The translations under genes were made by a program, and so were the position numbers. This document shows, piece after piece, positions 1 to 7,749 of a stretch of 64,000 bases of DNA. The notes under the pieces were generated by a model, which worked only from the letters and a program-made list of their open reading frames with translations, did no database searches and had not been told where the DNA came from. This stretch comes from an uncultured bacterium (GTDB taxonomy: Bacteria; Cyanobacteriota; Vampirovibrionia; Gastranaerophilales; Gastranaerophilaceae): the NCBI GenBank assembly GCA_949296245.1, contig CASFNW010000003.1:1-64000 (forward strand). The letters are read 5' to 3'. Each line of letters begins with the position of its first letter. Position 1 is the stretch's first letter.

Positions 1-5
1 TTGGA

Positions 6-94
6 TGGTGCCCTGAGCCAGACTTGAACTGGCACTGGGGGTGAGCCCAATCGGATTTTAAGTCCGACGCGTCTACCGATTCCGCCACCAGGGC
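6..94 (-). tRNA. tRNA-Leu (anticodon UAA), CCA encoded
   Basis: Read on the minus strand this folds as a class II tRNA. The acceptor stem is GCCCTGG/TCAGGGC, followed by A and an encoded CCA. The anticodon stem is TCGGA/TCCGA with loop CTTAAAA, giving anticodon TAA, which reads UUA/UUG leucine codons. The long variable arm (TGGG...CCCA) typical of tRNA-Leu is present, and the T arm is GCCAG-TTCAAGT-CTGGC. All stems pair, apart from one G-T pair closing the acceptor. Confidence 0.97.
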
Positions 95-567
95 AAATTA
101 TTTAATTTTCAATTGCGTGTATTGTGGCGGAGCACTTCGTGCATTCTGACCGCAATGCAAAACTGTATAACTATATTCCTTTAAAATAGTAAATATGTCA
201 AGCAATTATTGGATTAGTAATATGTCTGAGGCAGCCTCGCTTGTACTCAAGAGTATCCTGATATGTACGGCGTTGTTAATTTTTATACTGCACGGAGATA
301 CTTCGTATCTCCGTGCAGTATAAAAATTGGAAACTGTCCTAGCGTGAAGAAAATCTAAGAAGCAGATTTTGAGCGGCTGTGGAGTCGAACGAAGTGAGCG
401 AACAGCCATGTGAGTAAGGTTGTTGAAGAGAAGAAATTTTAGAATAAAATTTCGAAACGGAATACAAAACCTTACGAACGCCAATAATCCAAGACGTAGC
501 AGGAGTCAGTTGACGATATGAAATTTTTATATTTTGCAAATAAGCTAAAAAACGTTAAAATTGAATT
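95..567. other. non-coding stretch rich in inverted repeats
   Basis: This stretch of about 470 bases has no convincing gene; the short minus-strand frames crossing it have no family-like sequence and span the palindromes. It holds a perfect 24-bp palindrome at 278-328. It also holds a nested inverted repeat with arms GAAATTTTA (433-441) and TAAAATTTC (445-453) inside outer arms GTAAGGTT (414-421) and AACCTTAC (468-475). Short motifs TTATTGG near 205 and CCAATAA near 482 are complementary, so the whole 205-490 block could fold as one structure. It may be a decayed repeat element or an unrecognised RNA. Confidence 0.55.
278..328. repeat. perfect 24-bp palindrome with TTC loop (TATACTGCACG family)
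   Basis: Arms 278-301 and 305-328 are perfectly complementary around the three-base loop TTC. The outer part, TATACTGCACG, recurs in a second hairpin at 60888-60926, while the inner seven bases differ but still pair. No T-run follows, so it does not look like an ordinary terminator. Confidence 0.8.
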
Positions 568-1503
568 ATGGAAAATACAGAAAATAACATAAAAAAAATT
601 ACAGAACTAAACGAAAAAATTGAACAGGATCCTACAGACTTTAAAACAAGACGGGAACTTGCTACGGAATTAATGGAAAACGGATACAATGAAGAGGCAT
701 TAAAACACCTTTATTACCTTTTGAAAAGATTTCCGGAAGATTCCAGATTGCATTACAATGCAGGTATTGTTCTTGAAAATCTGAAAAAATTTGATAAAGC
801 GATAATATCTTATCAAAATGCGCTGAACATAAATCCAGATGAACCGGATTTCTTATACAACCTTGGATATGCTTATTTGCAGACACAGGAGTTTGATAAA
901 GCGATACCGTTTTTCAAACGTGTACTGCAGCTGGAAGAGGATGACGCAAACAGCTATTTTAATCTTGGATATCTATATTCAAAAAAAGAAGAGCATGACA
1001 CATCTATAACATGCCTGAAAGCAGCTATTGAACTTAACCCTGATGATCATCTCGCGTATTTTTACCTTGCTTATGAATATGATAAGACCGGACAAAGAGA
1101 TTTGTGCAAACAGAACTATGAAAAAGTATTAGAACTGTGTCCCGACTACAGCTGGGCTTATTTTAATCTCGGCTCAATATTTTATGACGAGGAGGATATC
1201 CAAAAGGCAAAAGAATATTTGCAAAAGACACTCGAGTTAAATCCAAAAGATGACAATGCCTCAATTATACTGTCTAAAATATTTGCAAAAGAAAAAGACT
1301 TTGAAACAGCAATTAATCTTTTGAAAAAGGCGCTCGAAAATAATCCTTACAACGGAGAAGTATATTATACACTTGCTCATATGTTCAAGGAAATTGGCGA
1401 TACCGAAAACTACAAACAATGCCTTAAAGAAGCACTAAATAACAACGATACGCTAAATGCCGGTATTAAGCAACTGCAGGCCGAACTGAAAAGCCTTGAA
1501 TAG
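568..1503 (+). CDS. tetratricopeptide repeat protein
   Basis: This 311-residue soluble protein is built almost entirely of TPR helices. About seven or eight 34-residue units can be picked out by the W/Y-N-LG...A...Y..AL..NP pattern, for example around FLYNLGYAYLQTQEF, SYFNLGYLYSKKEEH and AYFNLGSIFYDEED. There is no signal peptide, membrane segment or catalytic domain, so it is most likely a cytoplasmic protein-protein interaction scaffold; partners cannot be inferred. The ATG lies 28 bases beyond a run of AT-rich leader without a strong ribosome-binding site. Its 3' end overlaps the convergent HD-domain gene by 38 bases, which is unusual and means mutual antisense 3' ends. Confidence 0.9.
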   Translation: MENTENNIKKITELNEKIEQDPTDFKTRRELATELMENGYNEEALKHLYYLLKRFPEDSRLHYNAGIVLENLKKFDKAIISYQNALNINPDEPDFLYNLGYAYLQTQEFDKAIPFFKRVLQLEEDDANSYFNLGYLYSKKEEHDTSITCLKAAIELNPDDHLAYFYLAYEYDKTGQRDLCKQNYEKVLELCPDYSWAYFNLGSIFYDEEDIQKAKEYLQKTLELNPKDDNASIILSKIFAKEKDFETAINLLKKALENNPYNGEVYYTLAHMFKEIGDTENYKQCLKEALNNNDTLNAGIKQLQAELKSLE

Positions 1504-2014
1504 GATTTGTTACGGTATGCTTTTTACCGTATTTTTTATCCAGTGCATCAAGAATCTTTTGAGGAACTCTTGCTGATTTCAAAACTTCCATTGCTTCTTC
1601 ATGTGTTTTTGCTTTTTTGTAAGAACGTTCTTCTCTCATTGCAGAATAAATATCAGCAGCCCTTACAATCTGTGCCATTGGATTTTTTGACATAGGATTG
1701 TGGTGGTCTCTTGCTATTTCTGCAACATTTACACCGTAGCCTGCTGATTTTAAAATTTCATAGCCAATAACAGAATGGTAATTTATAATTTCACGTTCTT
1801 CTTTTGTCAATCTGCCCTTCTTGTTTAAAATTGACGGAGGAATAAATGCTTTTCCTATGTCATGCAAAGAGGCACCAACTTCTATGACATGAATTTGTTC
1901 TTTTGAATACCCGAGAACCTCTGCTATCGCACGGGCATAAACAATTGTCGTAGCCAAGTGTGTATATTTTATAGTTTTTAAATTTTCATAATGTAATACA
2001 TCTTTAGTTTTCAT
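1466..2014 (-). CDS. HD-GYP-like phosphohydrolase lacking the GYP loop
   Basis: This 182-residue protein consists of an HD domain. Histidine and aspartate ligands fit the HD-GYP subfamily: H51-D52 in SLHDIGKAFIPPSILNKKG, H80, H104-H105 and D121 in ADIYSAMREERSYKKA. The segment after HH, where c-di-GMP phosphodiesterases carry the DGxGYP loop, is only NPMSKNP, so the diagnostic GYP is missing. It may hydrolyse another nucleotide, or be a degenerate c-di-GMP enzyme or receptor. I start at ATG 2014 (GGGG nine bases upstream) and not at the in-frame TTG at 2050, which would overlap the previous gene. It lies 28 bases downstream of the unknown gene at 2043-2531 and overlaps the TPR gene tail to tail. 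Confidence 0.82.
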   Translation of the reverse strand: MKTKDVLHYENLKTIKYTHLATTIVYARAIAEVLGYSKEQIHVIEVGASLHDIGKAFIPPSILNKKGRLTKEEREIINYHSVIGYEILKSAGYGVNVAEIARDHHNPMSKNPMAQIVRAADIYSAMREERSYKKAKTHEEAMEVLKSARVPQKILDALDKKYGKKHTVTNPIQGFSVRPAVA

Positions 2015-2042
2015 TCCGGATATCCCCTGTGATGCTGTTATA

Positions 2043-2531
2043 CTATGCAATTTGAATTCCGTAATTAGCAGCGATTTGATTCATTTGAGCAACAATTGCC
2101 TGTGACCTCGGGCTTGATTCATACATTGCTCTCATATCAGGTTCAGTAATCATATATCTTTGAATTAAATCAAGAGTATGATTATCAATAACCGTATCTA
2201 ATCTGTCTACGCCGTATCTTATTCTGTTGAAATAATTTCCTATTGCTGCTAATGCACCTGTTCTAATATTTGCAGGTAATTCTTCTGCTTTTACCTGTGA
2301 CTGCTGAGTTTTCAGTTTAGACTCAAAAAGAGCTTCTTCAACACTATTACCCTTTTGTGCAGACTGAGGCAAAGTTTGTCCGTTAATTGCATATTCACGG
2401 GAGTCTATCAATCCAGTATTGAATAGCAATGGTTTTGTTGCATTAAAACCGGATTCAATCGATGCTGAATCAGCGCCCGTTGATGACAAACTTATATTTA
2501 ATTGTGGGATTTTTAAATTTTCGCCACTCAA
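2043..2531 (-). CDS. conserved-looking protein of unknown function
   Basis: I do not recognise this 162-residue protein. The first 75 residues are rich in Ser, Asn, Gln and Thr and probably disordered. The C-terminal 90 residues look helical and folded (AALAAIGNYFNRIRYGVDRLDTVIDNHT is interrupted by few polar breaks). There is no signal peptide, membrane segment or cysteine. It sits 28 bases upstream of the HD-GYP-like gene on the same strand, so the two are probably co-transcribed. It starts 128 bases after the stop of the PilB-like gene, so it could be the tail of that operon or have its own promoter in the AT-rich gap 2532-2659. Function unknown. Confidence 0.7.
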   Translation of the reverse strand: MSGENLKIPQLNISLSSTGADSASIESGFNATKPLLFNTGLIDSREYAINGQTLPQSAQKGNSVEEALFESKLKTQQSQVKAEELPANIRTGALAAIGNYFNRIRYGVDRLDTVIDNHTLDLIQRYMITEPDMRAMYESSPRSQAIVAQMNQIAANYGIQIA

Positions 2532-2659
2532 AATAATATTCCTTTTTTACCTTCGGTTTCCTATATAATAATAAAAAACATTTTTTTCAATGAATTTACC
2601 GGATTTAAGGAATTGTTAAAATATTTTTACATTTTTGTTAATAAAAATTTTTCTAAATT

Positions 2660-4054
2660 CTACCCAAAATATTTTTCTAAAGCCTTTTTATCGAAAACTT
2701 CAATACTGTCTTTATTGTGAAGAAATATTAAGCAAGTTAGAAGAGATTTAAACATGGAAAACTCATTTAGAGCCATTTTTTTCATCAAATCAGCCATATT
2801 TTCAGCCAAAAACTCAGTAATCAGAGTCTTATTTTTCAATACAAGAGAGGTAAAATAATCCAGTCCCTCTTTTGTGTTAATACCTTCAAAATAAAGGATA
2901 TCAGGAGACTGAAACTCTATAAATCTCATAGCCTTATCTAGATTGAAACCTATATGCTCGTTCAACTCGCACTGATTTATATTTTCCAGATTATACTTTG
3001 TTATCGACTCTATTGTCATAATATTACGTGAATCATCTGCAATATCTGATAATATAGAATAAATCATATGTGTTTTGCCGCACAAACCTGAACCGCACAC
3101 AAGTATAATACCGGGTTCTTTTAACGCATTATGGATAATATTTATTTTTTTTGCATCTAAAGCTGTTTCACTCAATTTTTTAGGCGGCTTATATATTTTT
3201 ATAGATATTCTTTCCCCATGTATGGTAGGAAATGCAGAAATGCTTGCAATAAGAGCCATATCATCCACTTTAAAGCTCAACTTGCCAAGCTGCGGCAGCT
3301 CTGAAACTGTCGGATCAAGGTTGGAAAGAGTTTTTAGCCGTGCAATAAATGGAGCGGCAAGAATCAAAGGAATTTCTCCGGTAGAAATATTCTGGGCATC
3401 TTTCCTGAATGTAACGCTCAATCCCTCAGGAACATGTTCGAAAAACAGTTCGTGAATATCATCAGATATTGCCTGTTTCAAAATAGCCCGTATCAGTTTT
3501 TGAATATGCTCATCAGAAAGCCCGAGCGAAACATTTTCATTGTTTAAAACATCTCTCCAGTCATATTTGGGTTTATCTTCATCTATAAAAATCTGCCCTA
3601 CGGAACTTGCGCTTGTATAATACTCCTCAATCTTTTTTAAAATAGCATTTTCTGATGAAATTACAGGTTCTATTTCACATTTTGCATCTTCTACAATTTT
3701 ATCTATTGCAAACAAATCAAGAGGATCTGACATAGCTACAGTCAAAATTCCTTCTATCTCAAAAAGTGGAATTACCTTGTATTTTTGTGCATTGTTTAAA
3801 TTTATATAATCAAGACATTTTTTATCAAGAGAATAGTCTTCAAGGTTTACATAAGGGATATGAAGCTTAGTTTCCAGAAATTTCAGCAGAGTTTCTTCTT
3901 CTATAAGCCCCGAGGATATCAACACCTGCCCTACGTTTACATGCTGAACTTGTGCGACTTGTTCTGCAGTTTCCAGGTCTTCATATTTTATAAGGTTGTC
4001 TCGAACAAGATCATATTTTAGTTTTTCTAATGTTTTGTTTCTTACAAACTCCAT
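2660..4054 (-). CDS. degenerate PilB/GspE-type secretion ATPase with MshEN-like N-terminus
   Basis: This 464-residue protein has the architecture of type IV pilus/type II secretion assembly ATPases. Residues 1-145 resemble the MshEN (T2SSE-N) domain, with a repeat-like NVGQVLISSGLIEEETL that in MshE binds c-di-GMP. Residues 190-300 match the N2 domain (SDDIHELFFEHVPEGL in place of SDIHIEP). Walker A is intact (GSGLCGKT, 321-328). The Walker B/His-box half is eroded: SPDILYFEGINTKEG stands where DPDVIMVGEIRD is usual, and the four-cysteine zinc motif of PilB is absent. It is about 100 residues shorter than PilB. It may still bind ATP but could act as a regulatory subunit. It is co-directional with the response regulator (33-base gap) and kinase upstream. 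Confidence 0.8.
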   Translation of the reverse strand: MEFVRNKTLEKLKYDLVRDNLIKYEDLETAEQVAQVQHVNVGQVLISSGLIEEETLLKFLETKLHIPYVNLEDYSLDKKCLDYINLNNAQKYKVIPLFEIEGILTVAMSDPLDLFAIDKIVEDAKCEIEPVISSENAILKKIEEYYTSASSVGQIFIDEDKPKYDWRDVLNNENVSLGLSDEHIQKLIRAILKQAISDDIHELFFEHVPEGLSVTFRKDAQNISTGEIPLILAAPFIARLKTLSNLDPTVSELPQLGKLSFKVDDMALIASISAFPTIHGERISIKIYKPPKKLSETALDAKKINIIHNALKEPGIILVCGSGLCGKTHMIYSILSDIADDSRNIMTIESITKYNLENINQCELNEHIGFNLDKAMRFIEFQSPDILYFEGINTKEGLDYFTSLVLKNKTLITEFLAENMADLMKKMALNEFSMFKSLLTCLIFLHNKDSIEVFDKKALEKYFG

Positions 4055-4087
4055 TTTTATGTTTTTCTCCTGCTTCGAACCAATGTC

Positions 4088-4459
4088 CTATGCCAGATAT
4101 TCATTTACTTTTGCAATAACCTCATCCAGTTCAAAAGGCTTTGTTATATATTCATTAACACCTGTTTCCTGCCCTATTAATTTATCCTCCTCCTGTGAAC
4201 GGGCTGTCACCATAATAATCGGAATATCCTTATATTTGTTATCATATTTTAAAAGCCGGCTGATTTTGTATCCGTTTATTTTTGGCATCATTACATCAAG
4301 AATCATCAAGTCAGGAAGAACTTCCTTTGCCATACTAAGACCGCTCTCTCCGTCATAAGCACAAAAACAATCATAACCCTGAGCTTCCAGCATAAATTTT
4401 AAAGTTTCAACAATATCCTGCTCATCATCAACTATAAGTATTTTTTTGCTTTCGCTCAT
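4088..4459 (-). CDS. single-domain response regulator (CheY-like)
   Basis: This 123-residue protein is a stand-alone receiver domain. Acidic pocket residues D11-D12, phospho-acceptor D55 (LMILDVMMP), T85 (IIMVTARS) and K107 (ITKPFE) are all in place, so phosphorylation should be intact. There is no output domain; it must act by protein-protein contact. Its ATG is five bases after the stop of the hybrid kinase and its stop is 33 bases before the PilB-like ATPase. The simplest reading is a kinase to regulator to ATPase signalling line controlling a pilus or secretion motor, which is an inference from gene order. Confidence 0.93.
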   Translation of the reverse strand: MSESKKILIVDDEQDIVETLKFMLEAQGYDCFCAYDGESGLSMAKEVLPDLMILDVMMPKINGYKISRLLKYDNKYKDIPIIMVTARSQEEDKLIGQETGVNEYITKPFELDEVIAKVNEYLA

Positions 4460-4464
4460 CTGTT

Positions 4465-6567
4465 TTATACCTCCGCCTTTATGTTTTTATTAAAGCTCAA
4501 CTTTAAAAATTCCATCAAAGAAATTACATCTTCACCATTATCAGGGAAAATTGCAGTTGAATACAATATATCATATTTTGGGCTATTTTTTTCGTCTAAT
4601 TCTGATATCAAAATACTTTCGATTTTCTTTTCTATAAATCCCTGTGCAAATTTATCAGCCTCAGGTATCATAATCTCAAGATATTTTTTTCCATCCTCTT
4701 CGTAATACGCTTCTTTTGTATTCGAAGTTTTTCTTATTATAGAAAATTTTTCTTCCCTTACTGCCTCTATAAAAGAATTTCGCTCACATTCATTTTCCTC
4801 AATAAGTACAAGAAGAACATTGTGAGAACAAGCCTTGGACTTTAGCAGTTCTTTTTCCAAATCAGCAGAAAATTTTTCTTTTTCACCCAATACAGGTATC
4901 ACAAAAGAAAATGTAGTGCCGTGATTCAATTCGCTTTCTACCCAGATAAAACCTCTGTGAGCTTCTATCAGCTGCTTTGCAATAGGAAGTCCCAAACCAG
5001 TTCCGCCATTTTTACGATTCAAAGAATTTTCTATCTGCTGGAACTGGTCAAATACTTTTTTCAAATCCTCCTGAGCTATACCTATTCCGCTGTCAGCTAC
5101 GGAAACTTTTACATAATTGTCATAAAATACAGGTTTTTCTATATCGAAAAGTTTTGTTTTATCGATATCAGACAGTGTGATATTTTCTGTTTTAACGGTT
5201 ATTTTACCGCCTTCATTTGTAAATTTTATTGCATTTGAAATAAGGTTTGAAACTACCTGCTCTATTCTTTGGTTATCAATATAGGTATCACTTATATTTT
5301 TATCTTTATCCAGAATCAGCTCTATATTCTTTTCTCTTGCGACATTTTCAAATGTATTTTTTATAAATTCTACGGGAGAATTAATACTCGTTTTTTCAAA
5401 CTTAAAGTCCATTTTACCGGCTTCTACTTTTGATAAATCAAGCAAATCATTAATAATACCTGACAATCTTGTTACGTTGCGCGCCGCCATATTCAAAAAC
5501 TTGTCCATTATGGAGCTTACATCTCCGGCTTTACCGCTCAAACAGATTTCAAGAGAGTTTTTTATTGCCGTTAAAGGAGTTCTTAATTCATGAGAAACAA
5601 TAGAAATAAACTCTGATTTTAATCTTTCCAGTTTCTCAAGTTTCGTATTTGTATTTTTTATTTCTTCATATAAAGAAGCATTTTCCAGAGGAAGCGAGAC
5701 CTGTCTTGCAAGAGTTTGAAAGCAGGTTGTGTCCTCTTGCGAAAAATCAGTCTCTCTAAAAACTTCAATCAAGCCGAAAAATTTTTCGCCGACATTTATC
5801 GGTGCAAAAAGATTATCAAACTTTAATATATTAAGATCATACTCTTCCAAATGATGCTTAATATTCTTTATAACCCTTATATCGTTTACATTAAGTTCAT
5901 AAGGAACTCTTTTTTTATCAAAAAGTGCACGATAACTCAATATTGCACGTAATTTTAAAGAATGTTCAAGCCTCGGTGAAATTCCATATAAAGAATTAAT
6001 AATAAGCTCAACATTATGCTCATCATTGAATACAAGAGTAGAAGACAAAGAAAAGCTCAAACTCTTTTCTAATCCGTCTATCATTATATTTATAAGCTTT
6101 TGTTTGTCTAGTGAGCCTGCAAGATGAGTCGAAGTATTATATAAAACATCAAGCTGGTACAGACTTTTAGCGAGTTCACTGTTATTAAGGGTCAAAGTAT
6201 CAACAGCTTTTTTTAATTTTATATTAGATGCAACCGAAGCAGTTAATATTTTTTCATTTACTGGCTTTGTTATATAAGCATTTGAATGTTTTAAAAGTTC
6301 AATATTTTCTGTTTTTGAATTTACGAGGGCTATTATTGCTATATTTTCTTTTATGGCTGCAGCGTGAAGTTGTTTACAAAAAATAGCGGAATCCTGTTTT
6401 TTTAAATCTTCATCTATCAGAACAAGTGACACTATTCCGTTTTGTAAATAGTTTATAACAGATGTTTCATCGCATGAACAGATAACTGCAAATGAAGATT
6501 TTGCAAGAGATTTGGTTATTTGTTTGTTTTGTTTTATATTTTCCGATATCAATAGTATCTTTGTCAT
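4465..6567 (-). CDS. hybrid sensor histidine kinase (REC-GAF-HisKA-HATPase)
   Basis: This 700-residue cytosolic kinase has no membrane segments. Residues 1-115 form a receiver-like domain whose conserved acidic pair at the N-terminus is reduced (ISEN), although D52/D54 and K101 remain. Residues about 135-300 look like a GAF sensor domain. HisKA carries H326 in IVSHELRTPL. The ATPase has the N box (N441-N445), G1 DSGIG (492-496) and G2 GGTGLGL (521-527). Residues 570-700 are an extra C-terminal domain I do not recognise. The input is presumably an intracellular signal. It is the first gene of an operon with the response regulator and PilB-like ATPase; the 143-base gap before tdk holds divergent promoters. 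Confidence 0.93.
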   Translation of the reverse strand: MTKILLISENIKQNKQITKSLAKSSFAVICSCDETSVINYLQNGIVSLVLIDEDLKKQDSAIFCKQLHAAAIKENIAIIALVNSKTENIELLKHSNAYITKPVNEKILTASVASNIKLKKAVDTLTLNNSELAKSLYQLDVLYNTSTHLAGSLDKQKLINIMIDGLEKSLSFSLSSTLVFNDEHNVELIINSLYGISPRLEHSLKLRAILSYRALFDKKRVPYELNVNDIRVIKNIKHHLEEYDLNILKFDNLFAPINVGEKFFGLIEVFRETDFSQEDTTCFQTLARQVSLPLENASLYEEIKNTNTKLEKLERLKSEFISIVSHELRTPLTAIKNSLEICLSGKAGDVSSIMDKFLNMAARNVTRLSGIINDLLDLSKVEAGKMDFKFEKTSINSPVEFIKNTFENVAREKNIELILDKDKNISDTYIDNQRIEQVVSNLISNAIKFTNEGGKITVKTENITLSDIDKTKLFDIEKPVFYDNYVKVSVADSGIGIAQEDLKKVFDQFQQIENSLNRKNGGTGLGLPIAKQLIEAHRGFIWVESELNHGTTFSFVIPVLGEKEKFSADLEKELLKSKACSHNVLLVLIEENECERNSFIEAVREEKFSIIRKTSNTKEAYYEEDGKKYLEIMIPEADKFAQGFIEKKIESILISELDEKNSPKYDILYSTAIFPDNGEDVISLMEFLKLSFNKNIKAEV

Positions 6568-6710
6568 AAGGACATGTTAACATAGCGCAATTTTAGAGGC
6601 TAATTATTAAAATATTTTTAAATTTATCATATAATAAGAGGAAGAATGTCATGAAAAATTTTGATTACATGTGAATGTAAAAAAAATATTGGGGATTAGG
6701 GGAAATTAAG

Positions 6711-7325
6711 ATGGGTTACCACTTCGAAATAATAACAGGGCCTATGAGCTGCGGGAAAACAGAAGAACTTTTGCGCAGGGTAAAAAGGTGTATTATTGCT
6801 CAAAAAAAGGTAAAAGTAATCTCCCCAGAGCTTGATACAAGAGCCAAAGGTGATTATATAGAATCCCGTAACGGCCTCTGGCTTGATGCAATAACTGTTA
6901 AAACAGCAAGAGATATTCTCAATAAAATTTCTTCAGAAGATGAAGTAATTGCTATTGATGAGATACAATTTTTTGACAGTGATATAATCACTGTTGTCAA
7001 AAAGCTGGTTGAGCACGGAAAAAGAGTGATAGCATCAGGTCTTGATTTAGACTTCAAAGGTGAACCATTCGGTTCAATGCCGGAACTTCTGTGTATTGCT
7101 GACAGAGTAGATAAACTAACTGCTGTTTGTATGAAATGCGGTTCAGATCACGCCACAAGAACACAAAGGCTTATAAACGGATTCCCCGCAGACAAATCTT
7201 CACCGCTTATTATGATAGGCGGTGATGAAACTTATGAAGCAAGATGCCTGGATTGTTATGAACTGCCGGACAGAGAGGCTGATAATAAGAAAAAATCGTT
7301 CAGACTTCTCAATTTCACTAAATAA
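6711..7325 (+). CDS. tdk: thymidine kinase
   Basis: This 204-residue type II thymidine kinase phosphorylates thymidine to dTMP with ATP in pyrimidine salvage. The phosphate-binding loop is GPMSCGKT (10-17), the catalytic glutamate E84 lies in AIDEIQFFD, and four structural zinc cysteines are visible as CMKCG and CLDC in the lasso region. Length matches the family. A strong AGGGG ribosome-binding site precedes the ATG, and a TATAAT box at 6630-6635 could serve its promoter. The neighbouring small gene on the opposite strand ends directly against its stop codon. Confidence 0.96.
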   Translation: MGYHFEIITGPMSCGKTEELLRRVKRCIIAQKKVKVISPELDTRAKGDYIESRNGLWLDAITVKTARDILNKISSEDEVIAIDEIQFFDSDIITVVKKLVEHGKRVIASGLDLDFKGEPFGSMPELLCIADRVDKLTAVCMKCGSDHATRTQRLINGFPADKSSPLIMIGGDETYEARCLDCYELPDREADNKKKSFRLLNFTK

Positions 7326-7574
7326 TTAGAATTTAAAATAATCACAGATAAGCTTTCTGTCTTTAGAATTATTAGAAAATTTTTTTAAAAGTTTTTGGAC
7401 AATAGGTGTATTTGAGTCTTCAAGCTCTTTTTTACATATTGCTTTTTTTATTAAAATTTTATTATATTTAATGTTAGCATCATCTGAAGCTAGCAATTGG
7501 GTCTTTAATTTTAAGAGTTCTGTATTGTATTTTAGTATTGATTGACGGAGCTTGAGGACTTTTTTACTGCTCAT
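7326..7574 (-). CDS. small basic coiled-coil protein, unknown
   Basis: This 82-residue protein is lysine- and leucine-rich, with heptad-like spacing through residues 5-45, and is predicted helical. I recognise no family. The ATG has a good ribosome-binding site (AGGAAGG, about ten bases upstream), which is the main argument that it is real. Its stop codon abuts the stop codon of tdk with no bases between, so the two genes converge without a terminator hairpin. It could be a regulator or structural peptide, or a chance frame. Confidence 0.5.
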   Translation of the reverse strand: MSSKKVLKLRQSILKYNTELLKLKTQLLASDDANIKYNKILIKKAICKKELEDSNTPIVQKLLKKFSNNSKDRKLICDYFKF

Positions 7575-7749
7575 TAGTGAATAACCTTCCTGTTTATAGC
7601 TGGGGTATTTTTATTTTTTAATAATCGACGATTTTCAACTTTTCTATAATAATAAATTTGCTAAATTCATGACTCCACCAAAAAGTCTAAAAAACATTAA
7701 GAAGAGTAAATCTTTCGTATGGTTATTGAGTTTTTTATATAATAAAAAA

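Noticed and set aside
206-539. Two overlapping minus-strand frames in the palindromic region
   Set aside because: They run through hairpins, have no family-like sequence or ribosome-binding site, and overlap each other.
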